Shown here piece by piece: positions 7,969 to 16,172 of a stretch of DNA of 64,000 bases. Position 1 is the first letter of the stretch. Every line of letters starts with the position of its first letter. Under the pieces are notes generated by a model. That model did no database searches. It was not told the origin of the DNA and saw only the letters and a program-made list of their open reading frames with translations. Where the stretch lies: the NCBI GenBank assembly GCA_937885015.1, contig CALAAS010000053.1, forward strand, positions 1-64,000, in the 5' to 3' direction. The stretch comes from an uncultured Clostridium sp. Its GTDB lineage: Bacteria > Bacillota > Clostridia > Lachnospirales > Lachnospiraceae. A program made the position numbers and the translations under genes.

Positions 7969-10092
7969 TCATATATTTTTTGTGTAATTCGTATAGGGTT
8001 GTTCAATATCAAAAATTACTGTTCCATGCGTATTAGGAATATTTTGTGGCGTCATATAATCACCATACCTATTTTTCAGGTACTTGTCATATCCTGCAGG
8101 TACAGGAACTTGAATATATTCAAAATCCATCAAAATTGTTTCATCGTAAATTTCTCTATCACGAATTCTTTTTTCAGTATCAAAAATAAAGTTCAATGGA
8201 GCCACTTTATCAGAAGAATTTGCAGGAACTTTCTGGAAAATTTTATCAATATATTTCCAACAATTTTTTACGGTTAAATTATCTTTTAGTTCATCTGGTA
8301 ATTCAAACTCTTCTGGCCAAGTATATTTTTCTCCCTGTTCTGTTGCATATATATATTCTTTTAAAATGGAGCTTTCCCTTTTTTGCTGCTCTAAAATTTT
8401 CACATCATCAGAAACTCCTTCCAAAACAAAGAGATCAATAAAGATTCCTTGATTAAATAACTTACTTTCCTCACCTGGTAAAATTCCTGTTGTATAACTA
8501 TTGCGTATTTGTGCATGACCGTGGATATAGTTTTTATCAGTATATACATTCTGAAAAAAATACGGTGTTTCGAAATATCTAAGTGCAATTTTACATAGCT
8601 TATCATAATCCTCTCTAAACATGGCAAAGTCCATATCATCATCCCATGGTATAAACCCTTTATGCCTTACTGCTCCCAACATAGTTCCTGCATCCGCAAA
8701 AATTTTCAAATTATTTTCCCGGCAAACAGTTAAAAGCTTATTTGCCATATCTAATTCTATTGCCCAGATATGTTTTTGTTTTTCTGAAATTTCATAATTA
8801 TTGCGAATTTCCTTTTTAAAATAATCACATCTCGGAAATAATTCCCAATAATGAGGCATACAGATAACACCTTTTTCTTTAATTTTTGGGGTTTTAATAT
8901 CTAAAAGAATCAAGTCTGTTATATTGTCATACAGTACTTCTTTCTCCCCCCATATTCTCGCTTCAAAATAGTACTGCCCATCTAATAAATAATTTGTATC
9001 TATCGTACAGGTAAGCATCCCTGTGTGTTCCGGTAAAATTAACTTTTTGTATTCTAACGCAGTCGAAGTCCGGTATACTGGCGTATGGTCTTTTGTTACA
9101 ATCCCAAAGGCAAAGCTTACAGGTTTATCTACAGTCTGACTGGCATATTGAAAACGAATAGTAATTTTTTCACCTGTGTCAAAACACGCACTCGATTGAT
9201 TTTTTTTGTTTAACAATTCTATTCCTGTATATCGCACGAGGCCATTTCCCTGGCGTTTAGCTTCAGGTGCACTAAAAATGCTGAGAGAACTACAACTGTC
9301 ATCTCTTAACATTTCACTATCACTATTTTTACCGTTTCCTTCACTCAAGCTGTTTAAATACTGCCGCGCAACTTCTCGAACTGATCCACAACCTTTTATT
9401 TTCCCTTTTTCCAGCCACAATGCATGGTCACAAATCTTTCGTACAGACTCCATAGAATGAGAAACGTACAATAAAGTTGTTCCATTCTCTCTCATTTCAT
9501 CCATTCTTTTTTCACATTTTTTTTGAAATGCATAATCTCCTACAGCTAAAACTTCATCACAAATCAATATATCCGGTTTTACAACTGTAGCGATAGAAAA
9601 CCCAAGCCGTGCTGCCATTCCAGAAGAATAATTCTTTATAGGCATATCTAAAAAATTTTCTAATTCTGCGAATTCAACTATCTCATCAAAATGTTCTTCC
9701 ATGAATTTCTTATCATGCCCTAATACTGCACCATTTAAAAAAATATTCTCCCTTGCAGTTAAATCTCCATCGAAGCCAGCTCCCAATTCAATTAAAGGAG
9801 CAATTGTACCATTTACTGTTACTGAACCTTTATGAGGTTTTAAAATACCGCATATTGCCTTCAACAACGTCGATTTTCCCGATCCATTTACTCCAATAAT
9901 TCCCCAAGCCTGTCCTTTTTTTACTTCAAATGAAACATCTTGAAGAGCTAAAAATTCTTTAAACATCAATTCTTTTTTTACAAATTTTATAAAATATTCT
10001 TTTAAATTATCAATCTTTTCAGAAGCCATGTTAAAACGTATTGTTACATTTTTAATGGCAACCGCAATCTCATCATTCTTTTTTTGTTTCAT
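7969..10092 (-). CDS. Polysaccharide ABC exporter ATPase (Wzt/TagH type) fused to a LicD phosphotransferase domain
   Basis: A 707-residue fusion. Residues 1-250 are the ABC ATPase: Walker A GVNGSGKST at 67-75, signature YSSGMAARL at 155-163, Walker B DILICDE at 174-180, and the late switch SHS near 211. Residues about 285-405 resemble the Wzt C-terminal beta-sandwich that recognises the polymer end. Residues about 435-700 are a LicD domain: FADAGTMLGAVRHKG and IPWDDDMDFAMF (465-492) contain its hallmark acidic cluster. LicD proteins transfer phosphocholine or another phospho-group from a CDP-activated donor. The fusion would couple export with polymer modification or capping. Typical Wzt proteins end near residue 400-430, so the LicD part is extra. 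It is encoded just after the permease gene. Confidence 0.9.
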   Translation of the reverse strand: MKQKKNDEIAVAIKNVTIRFNMASEKIDNLKEYFIKFVKKELMFKEFLALQDVSFEVKKGQAWGIIGVNGSGKSTLLKAICGILKPHKGSVTVNGTIAPLIELGAGFDGDLTARENIFLNGAVLGHDKKFMEEHFDEIVEFAELENFLDMPIKNYSSGMAARLGFSIATVVKPDILICDEVLAVGDYAFQKKCEKRMDEMRENGTTLLYVSHSMESVRKICDHALWLEKGKIKGCGSVREVARQYLNSLSEGNGKNSDSEMLRDDSCSSLSIFSAPEAKRQGNGLVRYTGIELLNKKNQSSACFDTGEKITIRFQYASQTVDKPVSFAFGIVTKDHTPVYRTSTALEYKKLILPEHTGMLTCTIDTNYLLDGQYYFEARIWGEKEVLYDNITDLILLDIKTPKIKEKGVICMPHYWELFPRCDYFKKEIRNNYEISEKQKHIWAIELDMANKLLTVCRENNLKIFADAGTMLGAVRHKGFIPWDDDMDFAMFREDYDKLCKIALRYFETPYFFQNVYTDKNYIHGHAQIRNSYTTGILPGEESKLFNQGIFIDLFVLEGVSDDVKILEQQKRESSILKEYIYATEQGEKYTWPEEFELPDELKDNLTVKNCWKYIDKIFQKVPANSSDKVAPLNFIFDTEKRIRDREIYDETILMDFEYIQVPVPAGYDKYLKNRYGDYMTPQNIPNTHGTVIFDIEQPYTNYTKNI

Positions 10093-10104
10093 ATTTACAC
10101 CAGC

Positions 10105-10893
10105 CTAAATATAGAGAATAAATTTATCTTGCGCTCTTAAAAATGCACAACTACCTATCAGTAGTGACAGCAATGCAATCACAAATCCAGATATTATCAT
10201 TTTTATATCTGGAAATGTATTATTTAATACAATCAAACGAAACTGTTCAATATATCCGTACATCGGATTAAATATTTTAATTATCATTTGGATGCTTTCT
10301 GGTAAAGAAGCAATTGGATAAAAAATAGGAGTCAAATAGGTCCAAGCTGTTGTTACAGCAGAATAAATATATTGGATATCTCGGAAAAACACCGTTCCTT
10401 GTGCTAAAAATAATCCCAATCCCATGCTAAAAAGATAGACTTGAAGTAGTACTGCGATAATCCATAACATATAAATATTAAAGTGAACATCACATACCAC
10501 AAATACAATCAACATTGCCCCTAATGAAAACAACGTATTTACAAGACTGCTTGTTATTTTTGACAATGTAAATATATATTTGGGAACGTAGGTTTTCTTT
10601 AGTAATGCAGCATTTCCTGTAATTGACCACATAGCCTGTGTAGTTGAATCTGTCATAAAATTAAAAAGTGTAGAGCCAATAATAAAATATACTGGATAAT
10701 TTTCTATATCAAATCGAAACATCTGGCTAAATACAATAACCATAATAATCATAATCATTAATGGATTTAAAATACTCCAAACATATCCCAAAAAACTTCT
10801 TCTATATTTCAGTTTAATATCTTTTATTACAAGCTGTTCCATAAGGGGACGATAATGTTTAAACTGCTCCCATCCAGATTTCATCATATTCAT
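10105..10893 (-). CDS. Polysaccharide ABC exporter permease (Wzm/TagG type)
   Basis: A 262-residue ABC-2 type membrane protein. After a short amphipathic N-terminus (YRPLMEQLVIKDIKLKYRRS) it has about six hydrophobic segments, with the family-typical SFLGYVWSILNPL before the first helix and TPIFYPIASLPE before the last pair. It forms the transmembrane pore of the exporter with the ATPase encoded 12 bases downstream, and carries undecaprenyl-linked polymer across the cytoplasmic membrane. An AGAGG ribosome site precedes the ATG. It is the first gene of the AT-rich part of the operon. The next gene upstream (glfT2-like) is visibly richer in G+C. Confidence 0.93.
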   Translation of the reverse strand: MNMMKSGWEQFKHYRPLMEQLVIKDIKLKYRRSFLGYVWSILNPLMIMIIMVIVFSQMFRFDIENYPVYFIIGSTLFNFMTDSTTQAMWSITGNAALLKKTYVPKYIFTLSKITSSLVNTLFSLGAMLIVFVVCDVHFNIYMLWIIAVLLQVYLFSMGLGLFLAQGTVFFRDIQYIYSAVTTAWTYLTPIFYPIASLPESIQMIIKIFNPMYGYIEQFRLIVLNNTFPDIKMIISGFVIALLSLLIGSCAFLRAQDKFILYI

Positions 10894-10907
10894 TTTTTAC
10901 CTCTAAT

Positions 10908-12734
10908 CTATATTCTGCTCCTGTATTCCTCCGCCGCACTCTCATACCGTTTCCGAAGAAGTACCCGCAGTTTCACACATACTGCGATGGCCTGAAAAAA
11001 CTCTTTCCAATTTTTTTTACCAATTCTCTCTTTTCCGCTTCCGATATCTACCAGGCGAAGCTTATTTTTCCGAAAAGCAATAAACGGAGAGTCCATGGGC
11101 ATCATCGTTCCCATTTTCCGGTCAGCTGGAAGAAACCAGCCGTTAAAGGTCATTTTTTTTACCCATTGTCCGGCTCTTCGCTCTGGGGAATAGTAAGCAC
11201 GGAGTTTTTCTACGGAAACTCCGGGAAGCTCTCCCTGGATCTGCCCGGATTGCGGAATTTCTGCCTGGAGGCTTTTATGAAGGTTTTCCGGATTTTGAGC
11301 AAATACCCATGCAGGCCCTTTCAGAAAATCCACAACTCCTCTGGCTGCCAGACGAACCTCTTCATAACGAAACCGCATCACAGATGACAAAATCACCTTA
11401 CAGATCCATTTCCAAAGAATCATCACAGATGTATCCGGTTCATGAAGTGCTGTGAAAATAAGTCCGTTTCGCACATCGTAATAGCTGTTGACTCCCAGAA
11501 AATTAACTTCAAAACCTTTGTGCCATACTCCGATTCCATTCAGAAAAACAACTCCCGTTTTTCTGTTTCGCACCTCATACTCAATATCATCACGATGAAT
11601 AAACAATTGTAGCGGAAGATTATCGCTCCGCACAGTATCCAGAGAATAGCAACAACACCACCAACCAGAATACAGACGTTCTTCGTCATGAACGGACGCA
11701 GCAAATGGCTGGCAGCAGGTCTCAAAAAAGCGAAGATCTGTCAGGACATGGTCATTTTTTACAGTCAGTTTTTCAAACCACTCTCCCATGGCTTGGCACA
11801 AATAGGGATAGTCCTCTCGAAAAAGTGTCCCCCCCAGGCGAATCTCCCGATACTTTTCCTTCCGCCCCCTCAAGAACCCATACGCCCGCACAAACAGCTC
11901 TGGGTCAAAGACAGCGTCATCATCCATCAAAAGCACATGGGTCAGCTCCATGGCCTTTTTTTCTCGGATTGCCTCCATCATGCCTCGGGTAAAGCCGCCG
12001 GCTCCGCCGGTATTCTGGTTCGGGATGATGCGGATTACATCCGGATAGGACTTTTCCAATTCCTGGATTTCAGCGTGCTCCGTCAGCGTTCTTCCATTGT
12101 CCACCAGCCAGTAGCAGAGCCGTAAATCCTGGTTTTCCGGTTTTTGCAGAAATGATGCCACCTGTTTTAAATTCCGCAGAACGTAGGATTCTCTCTTATA
12201 GGTACAGACCACTGCTGCAATGCGGACCGGCCAGGTGTGTTCGCTCTCCCCCTCGTACCACCCGGAAACTTCCGGCAGCTTGCATCCATCATGAGAATCA
12301 GCCTTTACGGCAAACCAGAACACTCCCTTCTGGAATTTTTCCAGCGGAACCTGCAGGACGAGTTCCTGGACTCCCTCTGTCTTTCCTGCCATCTCTGTAA
12401 TCCGTTCCCTTTCCGCTTCCGATTTTCTTTCCCTCTCCGTTTCCGGTTTTCCTTCCCTTTCTGATTCCGGTTTTCCCTCTCTTCCCGACATCCCGTTATT
12501 TTCCAGCCTCACTTCTGAAAGAACCGTCTCATCATGCATCAGCCGGACAGATTCGCAGTCCCGCAGCCTCAAATGCAGCTCCAGACTTTTAAAATCTGTA
12601 TAGGTTTTCCATTTTTCTATATAAAAAAGGTTAAAATAACCGTCAAACCGCAGCCACGTTCCGGCTCTGTGGTAATACAGCGTTTCCTCGCTGCAGATTT
12701 CCGGCTCCGGAAACCGTATATTCTGTAGACGCAT
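10908..12734 (-). CDS. GlfT2-like galactofuranosyltransferase
   Basis: A 608-residue glycosyltransferase resembling actinobacterial GlfT2. The N-terminal 170 residues form a beta-rich domain, and the GT-A fold starts at AAVVCTYKRESYVLRNL. It holds VDNGRTL, GGAGGFTRGM and the metal site LLMDDDAVFDPE. Downstream segments with SGWWCCCYS and HRDDIEYEVR match the family, and a C-terminal helical domain follows. It should polymerise or add galactofuranose from the UDP-galactofuranose made by Glf. An odd Glu/Lys/Arg-rich insertion (about residues 80-125) is encoded by a 24-bp tandem repeat. A GAGGAG ribosome site precedes the ATG. Confidence 0.88.
   Translation of the reverse strand: MRLQNIRFPEPEICSEETLYYHRAGTWLRFDGYFNLFYIEKWKTYTDFKSLELHLRLRDCESVRLMHDETVLSEVRLENNGMSGREGKPESEREGKPETERERKSEAERERITEMAGKTEGVQELVLQVPLEKFQKGVFWFAVKADSHDGCKLPEVSGWYEGESEHTWPVRIAAVVCTYKRESYVLRNLKQVASFLQKPENQDLRLCYWLVDNGRTLTEHAEIQELEKSYPDVIRIIPNQNTGGAGGFTRGMMEAIREKKAMELTHVLLMDDDAVFDPELFVRAYGFLRGRKEKYREIRLGGTLFREDYPYLCQAMGEWFEKLTVKNDHVLTDLRFFETCCQPFAASVHDEERLYSGWWCCCYSLDTVRSDNLPLQLFIHRDDIEYEVRNRKTGVVFLNGIGVWHKGFEVNFLGVNSYYDVRNGLIFTALHEPDTSVMILWKWICKVILSSVMRFRYEEVRLAARGVVDFLKGPAWVFAQNPENLHKSLQAEIPQSGQIQGELPGVSVEKLRAYYSPERRAGQWVKKMTFNGWFLPADRKMGTMMPMDSPFIAFRKNKLRLVDIGSGKERIGKKNWKEFFQAIAVCVKLRVLLRKRYESAAEEYRSRI
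12403..12474 (-). repeat. Three tandem 24-bp repeats inside the GlfT2-like gene
   Basis: Three consecutive 24-bp units start at 12403, 12427 and 12451, each ending in a TTCCGRTTTT-like block, with a partial fourth unit after 12474. They encode a charged Glu-Arg-Lys-Pro octapeptide repeat in the N-terminal beta domain. The units are multiples of three, so slippage would change linker length without breaking the frame. Confidence 0.8.
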
Positions 12735-12819
12735 CTTCTGATCTCCTCATATTCTCTGTTCCTGTTCGCTCTTCCCGCTCTCTGCTCTCCATCCCTGAAC
12801 GGGAATCCATCCGCAATTT

Positions 12820-13860
12820 CTAAAACTCTCTCTTCTTTCTCTGCAGCATCCAGGCGGCTGGCCTGTACAGACTGTACCGGCTCAAGCGCAAAAGCGATAC
12901 CGCCCGGTTTCCATTGGCCCGATAAATGGATGGATACTGGGATTTCAGCTGATGTTCAAACTGCACCAGTTCATTTCTGGCCTCCCAACCGGAAGGAAGA
13001 CTCAGGAGAATCTTGATTTTTCCCGCCGCAATTCTGGCAATTCCCCGCTCCATATAAGCCAGCGCCGCCTGGCTGCAGGTGATTTCGCCCTTACTGCACC
13101 GTTCATAATAGTGAAATAACGATTCCAGAACTTTATCATAATTTTTCTTATTCTGAATCATCTTTTCCGGACTGACGCTCTGTCCGCCCCTTCCGATACG
13201 GTACTGGTACACGAAATCCGCTACAAAGGAAATCCGCTTTACCCATGGAATGGGATATAAGATATACTCCGCATCCACGTAATAGCAGTGCTCGTCTATG
13301 GCACAGGGAACGTTCCGGATCATTTCTGTCCTCCAGGTAATCCCATGCATTTTCAGGTAAAGACGGTCTGCAATTTCATCGAATTTGTAGGAAACTCCAT
13401 ACTGGACTCCCGGAAACGGATCCCGGATTTCCACCTTTTTTTCAAAGGTTTCCTCGTCGCCGCTGCCATTGTCATATCTCCAGTAAAAACCGCTGACGAC
13501 GGCATCGTCCTCCGATTTTTCCAGCGCCTCCAACAGATGGAAGAAGCCTTCCGGATCTACCCAGTCGTCGGCATCCACTACCTTCAGCCAGCGTCCCGCA
13601 GCCTCCCGGACTCCGCAGTTGATTCCAGAGCCATGCCCGCCATTTTCTTTATGGATGACCCGCACCAGTCCCGGATACGTTCCGGCATAGTACTCTCCAA
13701 TTGCCCCGGTCCGATCCGAGGATCCATCGTTAATGACCAGGATCTCCACTCGCGCCCTGTCCGCCATACGCTGCCCGCCTTCACACAGGGAAGTCAGGTT
13801 TTTTCCCAGATATGCCTGCGCATTATAGGACGGTACGATAACCGTCAGAAGCGTTTCCAT
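12820..13860 (-). CDS. Family 2 glycosyltransferase
   Basis: A 346-residue GT2 enzyme. The N-terminus LLTVIVPSYNAQAYLGKNL starts the GT-A fold, INDGSSDRT is the nucleotide-binding aspartate region, NGGHGSGINCGVREA follows, and VVDADDWVDPEGF contains the metal-binding DxD. It transfers a sugar to the lipid-linked repeat unit at the inner membrane face. The C-terminal third has a basic tail with a possible amphipathic helix. The ATG follows a strong GAGGAGG ribosome site. It lies between the initiating transferase and the galactofuranosyltransferase. Its acceptor and donor cannot be read from sequence. Confidence 0.9.
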   Translation of the reverse strand: METLLTVIVPSYNAQAYLGKNLTSLCEGGQRMADRARVEILVINDGSSDRTGAIGEYYAGTYPGLVRVIHKENGGHGSGINCGVREAAGRWLKVVDADDWVDPEGFFHLLEALEKSEDDAVVSGFYWRYDNGSGDEETFEKKVEIRDPFPGVQYGVSYKFDEIADRLYLKMHGITWRTEMIRNVPCAIDEHCYYVDAEYILYPIPWVKRISFVADFVYQYRIGRGGQSVSPEKMIQNKKNYDKVLESLFHYYERCSKGEITCSQAALAYMERGIARIAAGKIKILLSLPSGWEARNELVQFEHQLKSQYPSIYRANGNRAVSLLRLSRYSLYRPAAWMLQRKKREF

Positions 13861-13875
13861 GTTCCGATTTCCTCC

Positions 13876-15330
13876 TCATTCTGCCCCGTTCTCTCTGTTC
13901 CCGGCCTTTCTGTTCCCGGCCTTCCTTGCTCCAGCCTCTCTGTTCCCGCTCCCCCTCACTCCGGCCATCCTGTTCCCACTCTCTTCTGCCCTGTTTTCTT
14001 CTTTTACCCCTTCTGTGCTTTCTTTCAACAGCATTACTTTTGGAGTCATGAGAATCAATTTCAGATCCAGCCAGAAAGAGTATTTCCGGATGTAATAAAG
14101 ATCCAGCTTCAATTTATCGTAGGACGTGGTGTTGTATTTTCCGTATACCTGTGCGTAACCCGTAAGGCCGGCTCTGACCTTCAGCCGCTGCCTGAATTCC
14201 GGGATTTCCTCTTCAATCTCCGCCGCCAGCTCCGGGCGTTCCGGGCGCGGCCCAACCAGAGACATTTCCCCTTTCCAGATATTGAGCAGCTGGGGAAGTT
14301 CATCCAAACGGGTGCGCCGAAGGAACCGGCCAACCGGCAGGATCCTGTCATCGTGTTCCGACGCCAGCCTGGCTCCGCTTTCTTTTTCCGCGTCCTGTAC
14401 CATGGTACGAAATTTATAAATCTGGAATTCTGCCCCATCCTTTGTCAGACGCGTCTGCTGATAAAAGACAGGCCCCCCATCGGTAAAACGGATGGCTGCT
14501 CCCACCACCAGAAAAAATGGCGACAGCAGAGCCAGACCGGCTCCCGATACCAGAAGATCCAACCCCCGCTTCAGGATTTTCTGCAATTCTGTCATCCCCT
14601 CGTTTCTGGACAGAAGAAGAGGACTGTCAAACAGATCCAACTCCTGGGAACTTCGCAGCAGGATATCCGAAAGCTTTGGCACCGTGTAGGTACGGATATC
14701 TTCCTCAAAGCACCGCTTTAAAAGCTCATTTCTCGGGTGGGCCGGAATATCCCCGATAATCAGGGCATCGTATTTTTCAGCTTCCCGGATAATGGCATCC
14801 GTTCCCAACTCCATGGGCACGGCTTTTTCCAGGTAATACTTGTCTTCTCTGGATCGAATCTTTTCCATCAAATGGAACGCCGGGCGTTTTCCGTATACCA
14901 GCAGAAGCCTGCGGGGCGGAAACAGAGTCCGGTACAGGCGCTGAAAGATCCAGGTTGCTGTCGATGTCGCCAGAACCTGTATAACCGTCATCCCAAACAG
15001 GATCTGGGGACTGTGAAATTTTTTATCCAACAGCGAGATCTGAACGTAGGTAATCAAATTCAGGAATACCAGAGACAGAACCTGGGAGCAGATCAGATTT
15101 CCACTTTTCAGATATCCTATCCGAAACCCTCCATACGTCATTAAAAACAGAAATAAAAGGCCTGCATATAGTGCGATCATCAGCCAGTTTCCCCGTCTCC
15201 AGAAGGGGAATTCCAACACCCGGTTGAAATATCCATTCCAGATAAAGCTGTAAATTCCTGTCTCAATTCCCATCAAAGCCGCCGCGCTGACGAAACGCAG
15301 CAGTCTCTTATACGGTTCATATTGTCTCAA
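13876..15330 (-). CDS. Undecaprenyl-phosphate sugar phosphotransferase (polyprenyl glycosylphosphotransferase)
   Basis: A 484-residue initiating transferase that places the first sugar-1-phosphate on undecaprenyl phosphate. The N-terminal half has four to five hydrophobic segments and a nucleotide-binding-like domain (residues about 140-240). The C-terminal Bac_transf domain starts at KRGLDLLVSGAGLALLSP and carries KFRTM, TRLDELPQLLNIWKGEMSLV, GPRPERP and GLTGYAQV. The start is a TTG codon at 15330 with GAGG placed eight bases upstream. No nearby in-frame ATG gives the full first helix. The last 35 residues are a low-complexity GNRxAG tail made from short repeats, unusual for this family and possibly dispensable. 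Confidence 0.92.
   Translation of the reverse strand: MRQYEPYKRLLRFVSAAALMGIETGIYSFIWNGYFNRVLEFPFWRRGNWLMIALYAGLLFLFLMTYGGFRIGYLKSGNLICSQVLSLVFLNLITYVQISLLDKKFHSPQILFGMTVIQVLATSTATWIFQRLYRTLFPPRRLLLVYGKRPAFHLMEKIRSREDKYYLEKAVPMELGTDAIIREAEKYDALIIGDIPAHPRNELLKRCFEEDIRTYTVPKLSDILLRSSQELDLFDSPLLLSRNEGMTELQKILKRGLDLLVSGAGLALLSPFFLVVGAAIRFTDGGPVFYQQTRLTKDGAEFQIYKFRTMVQDAEKESGARLASEHDDRILPVGRFLRRTRLDELPQLLNIWKGEMSLVGPRPERPELAAEIEEEIPEFRQRLKVRAGLTGYAQVYGKYNTTSYDKLKLDLYYIRKYSFWLDLKLILMTPKVMLLKESTEGVKEENRAEESGNRMAGVRGSGNREAGARKAGNRKAGNRENGAE
13885..13980 (-). repeat. Short imperfect tandem repeats encoding the C-terminal tail of the polyprenyl transferase
   Basis: Imperfect 15- and 30-bp units built around CTGTTCCCGGCC recur several times across the 3' end of the gene and encode GNRKAG/GNREAG-type residues. 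Units appear to be multiples of three. The tail lies beyond the conserved catalytic domain. Confidence 0.6.
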
Positions 15331-15345
15331 AGGTATTTCCTCTTT

Positions 15346-16170
15346 CTATTTCCTTTTTCGCAGTACATTCCGGTAGACCAGAGCCCGCAGATGTTCTGGC
15401 ATCAGCGCTCCCAAAAGGCGCGCCGCACTGTTGGCAGCCGCTTCCCATCCAGTCAAAAAGCCGCTCCTGTAAAACATTTTCTGAAGCTGCACGGCGTGTC
15501 TGGCATATTTCCATCCGCCCCGGCGCCCGATCAGTTCTGATCCGGCCCGGACATGTACCAGAACTTCTGGGAGGTTTGCCGCTTTAAATCCCATATTCAG
15601 CATGCGGACCCACAGTTCATAGTCTTCCGCCCCTGGAATTTCCCGGTAATTTCCCGCCCACAGTACCGCCTCCCGCCGCATCATAACGGTCATGTGGTTC
15701 AGGGGATTTCTCCGTCTGGCAAATTTCCGAAGCTCCTTTTCCTCACAGGGAAGGCGGCGAAAGCCTGTTTTCTGCTCCATTGCCCCGTCAAACTCCGCAA
15801 TTGCTCCGCCCAGCACATCAATTTCCGGATGTATTTCCAAATAGGAAAGCTGCTTTTCACATCGATCCCCGCAGGCAATGTCGTCACTGTCCATCCTGGC
15901 AATCCAGGGGCATCGGCATTCCCGTACCCCCGCTGCCAAAGCCCGGCTGATCCCTCCCTGCTCCGGAAGCCGGACGGTGCGGAATACATCCTGCCATTCT
16001 TTTTCAATCCCGGCTATCTCCCGCTCCAGTTCCTCTGTCAGAGGGCCGTCACAGACCAGAACAAATTCCCGGCAGGGAACGGTCTGCTCCAACATGCTTT
16101 TGACTGCTTTTTCCAGGTATTCCGGCTGTTCTTTCCAGTACACAGGCATTAAAACCGAATATTCCCGCAT
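15346..16170 (-). CDS. Family 2 glycosyltransferase
   Basis: A 274-residue GT2 enzyme. YSVLMPVYWKEQPEYLEKAV opens the fold, VLVCDGPLT replaces the usual DDGS motif, and WIARMDSDDIACGDR contains the DxD metal site. NPLNHMTVMMRR and GAEDYELWVRM are conserved acceptor-site blocks in GT2 enzymes of capsule loci. It probably adds the second sugar of the lipid-linked unit. It starts two bases after the end of loaP and ends just before the TTG start of the polyprenyl transferase, so it sits in the first cistrons of the operon. Donor and acceptor are unknown. Confidence 0.9.
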   Translation of the reverse strand: MREYSVLMPVYWKEQPEYLEKAVKSMLEQTVPCREFVLVCDGPLTEELEREIAGIEKEWQDVFRTVRLPEQGGISRALAAGVRECRCPWIARMDSDDIACGDRCEKQLSYLEIHPEIDVLGGAIAEFDGAMEQKTGFRRLPCEEKELRKFARRRNPLNHMTVMMRREAVLWAGNYREIPGAEDYELWVRMLNMGFKAANLPEVLVHVRAGSELIGRRGGWKYARHAVQLQKMFYRSGFLTGWEAAANSAARLLGALMPEHLRALVYRNVLRKRK

Positions 16171-16172
16171 GA

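Noticed and set aside
13288..14721. A 477-codon plus-strand open frame
   Set aside because: Antisense to a glycosyltransferase and the polyprenyl transferase, crossing the gap between them; composition is phenylalanine/proline-rich and no domain is seen.
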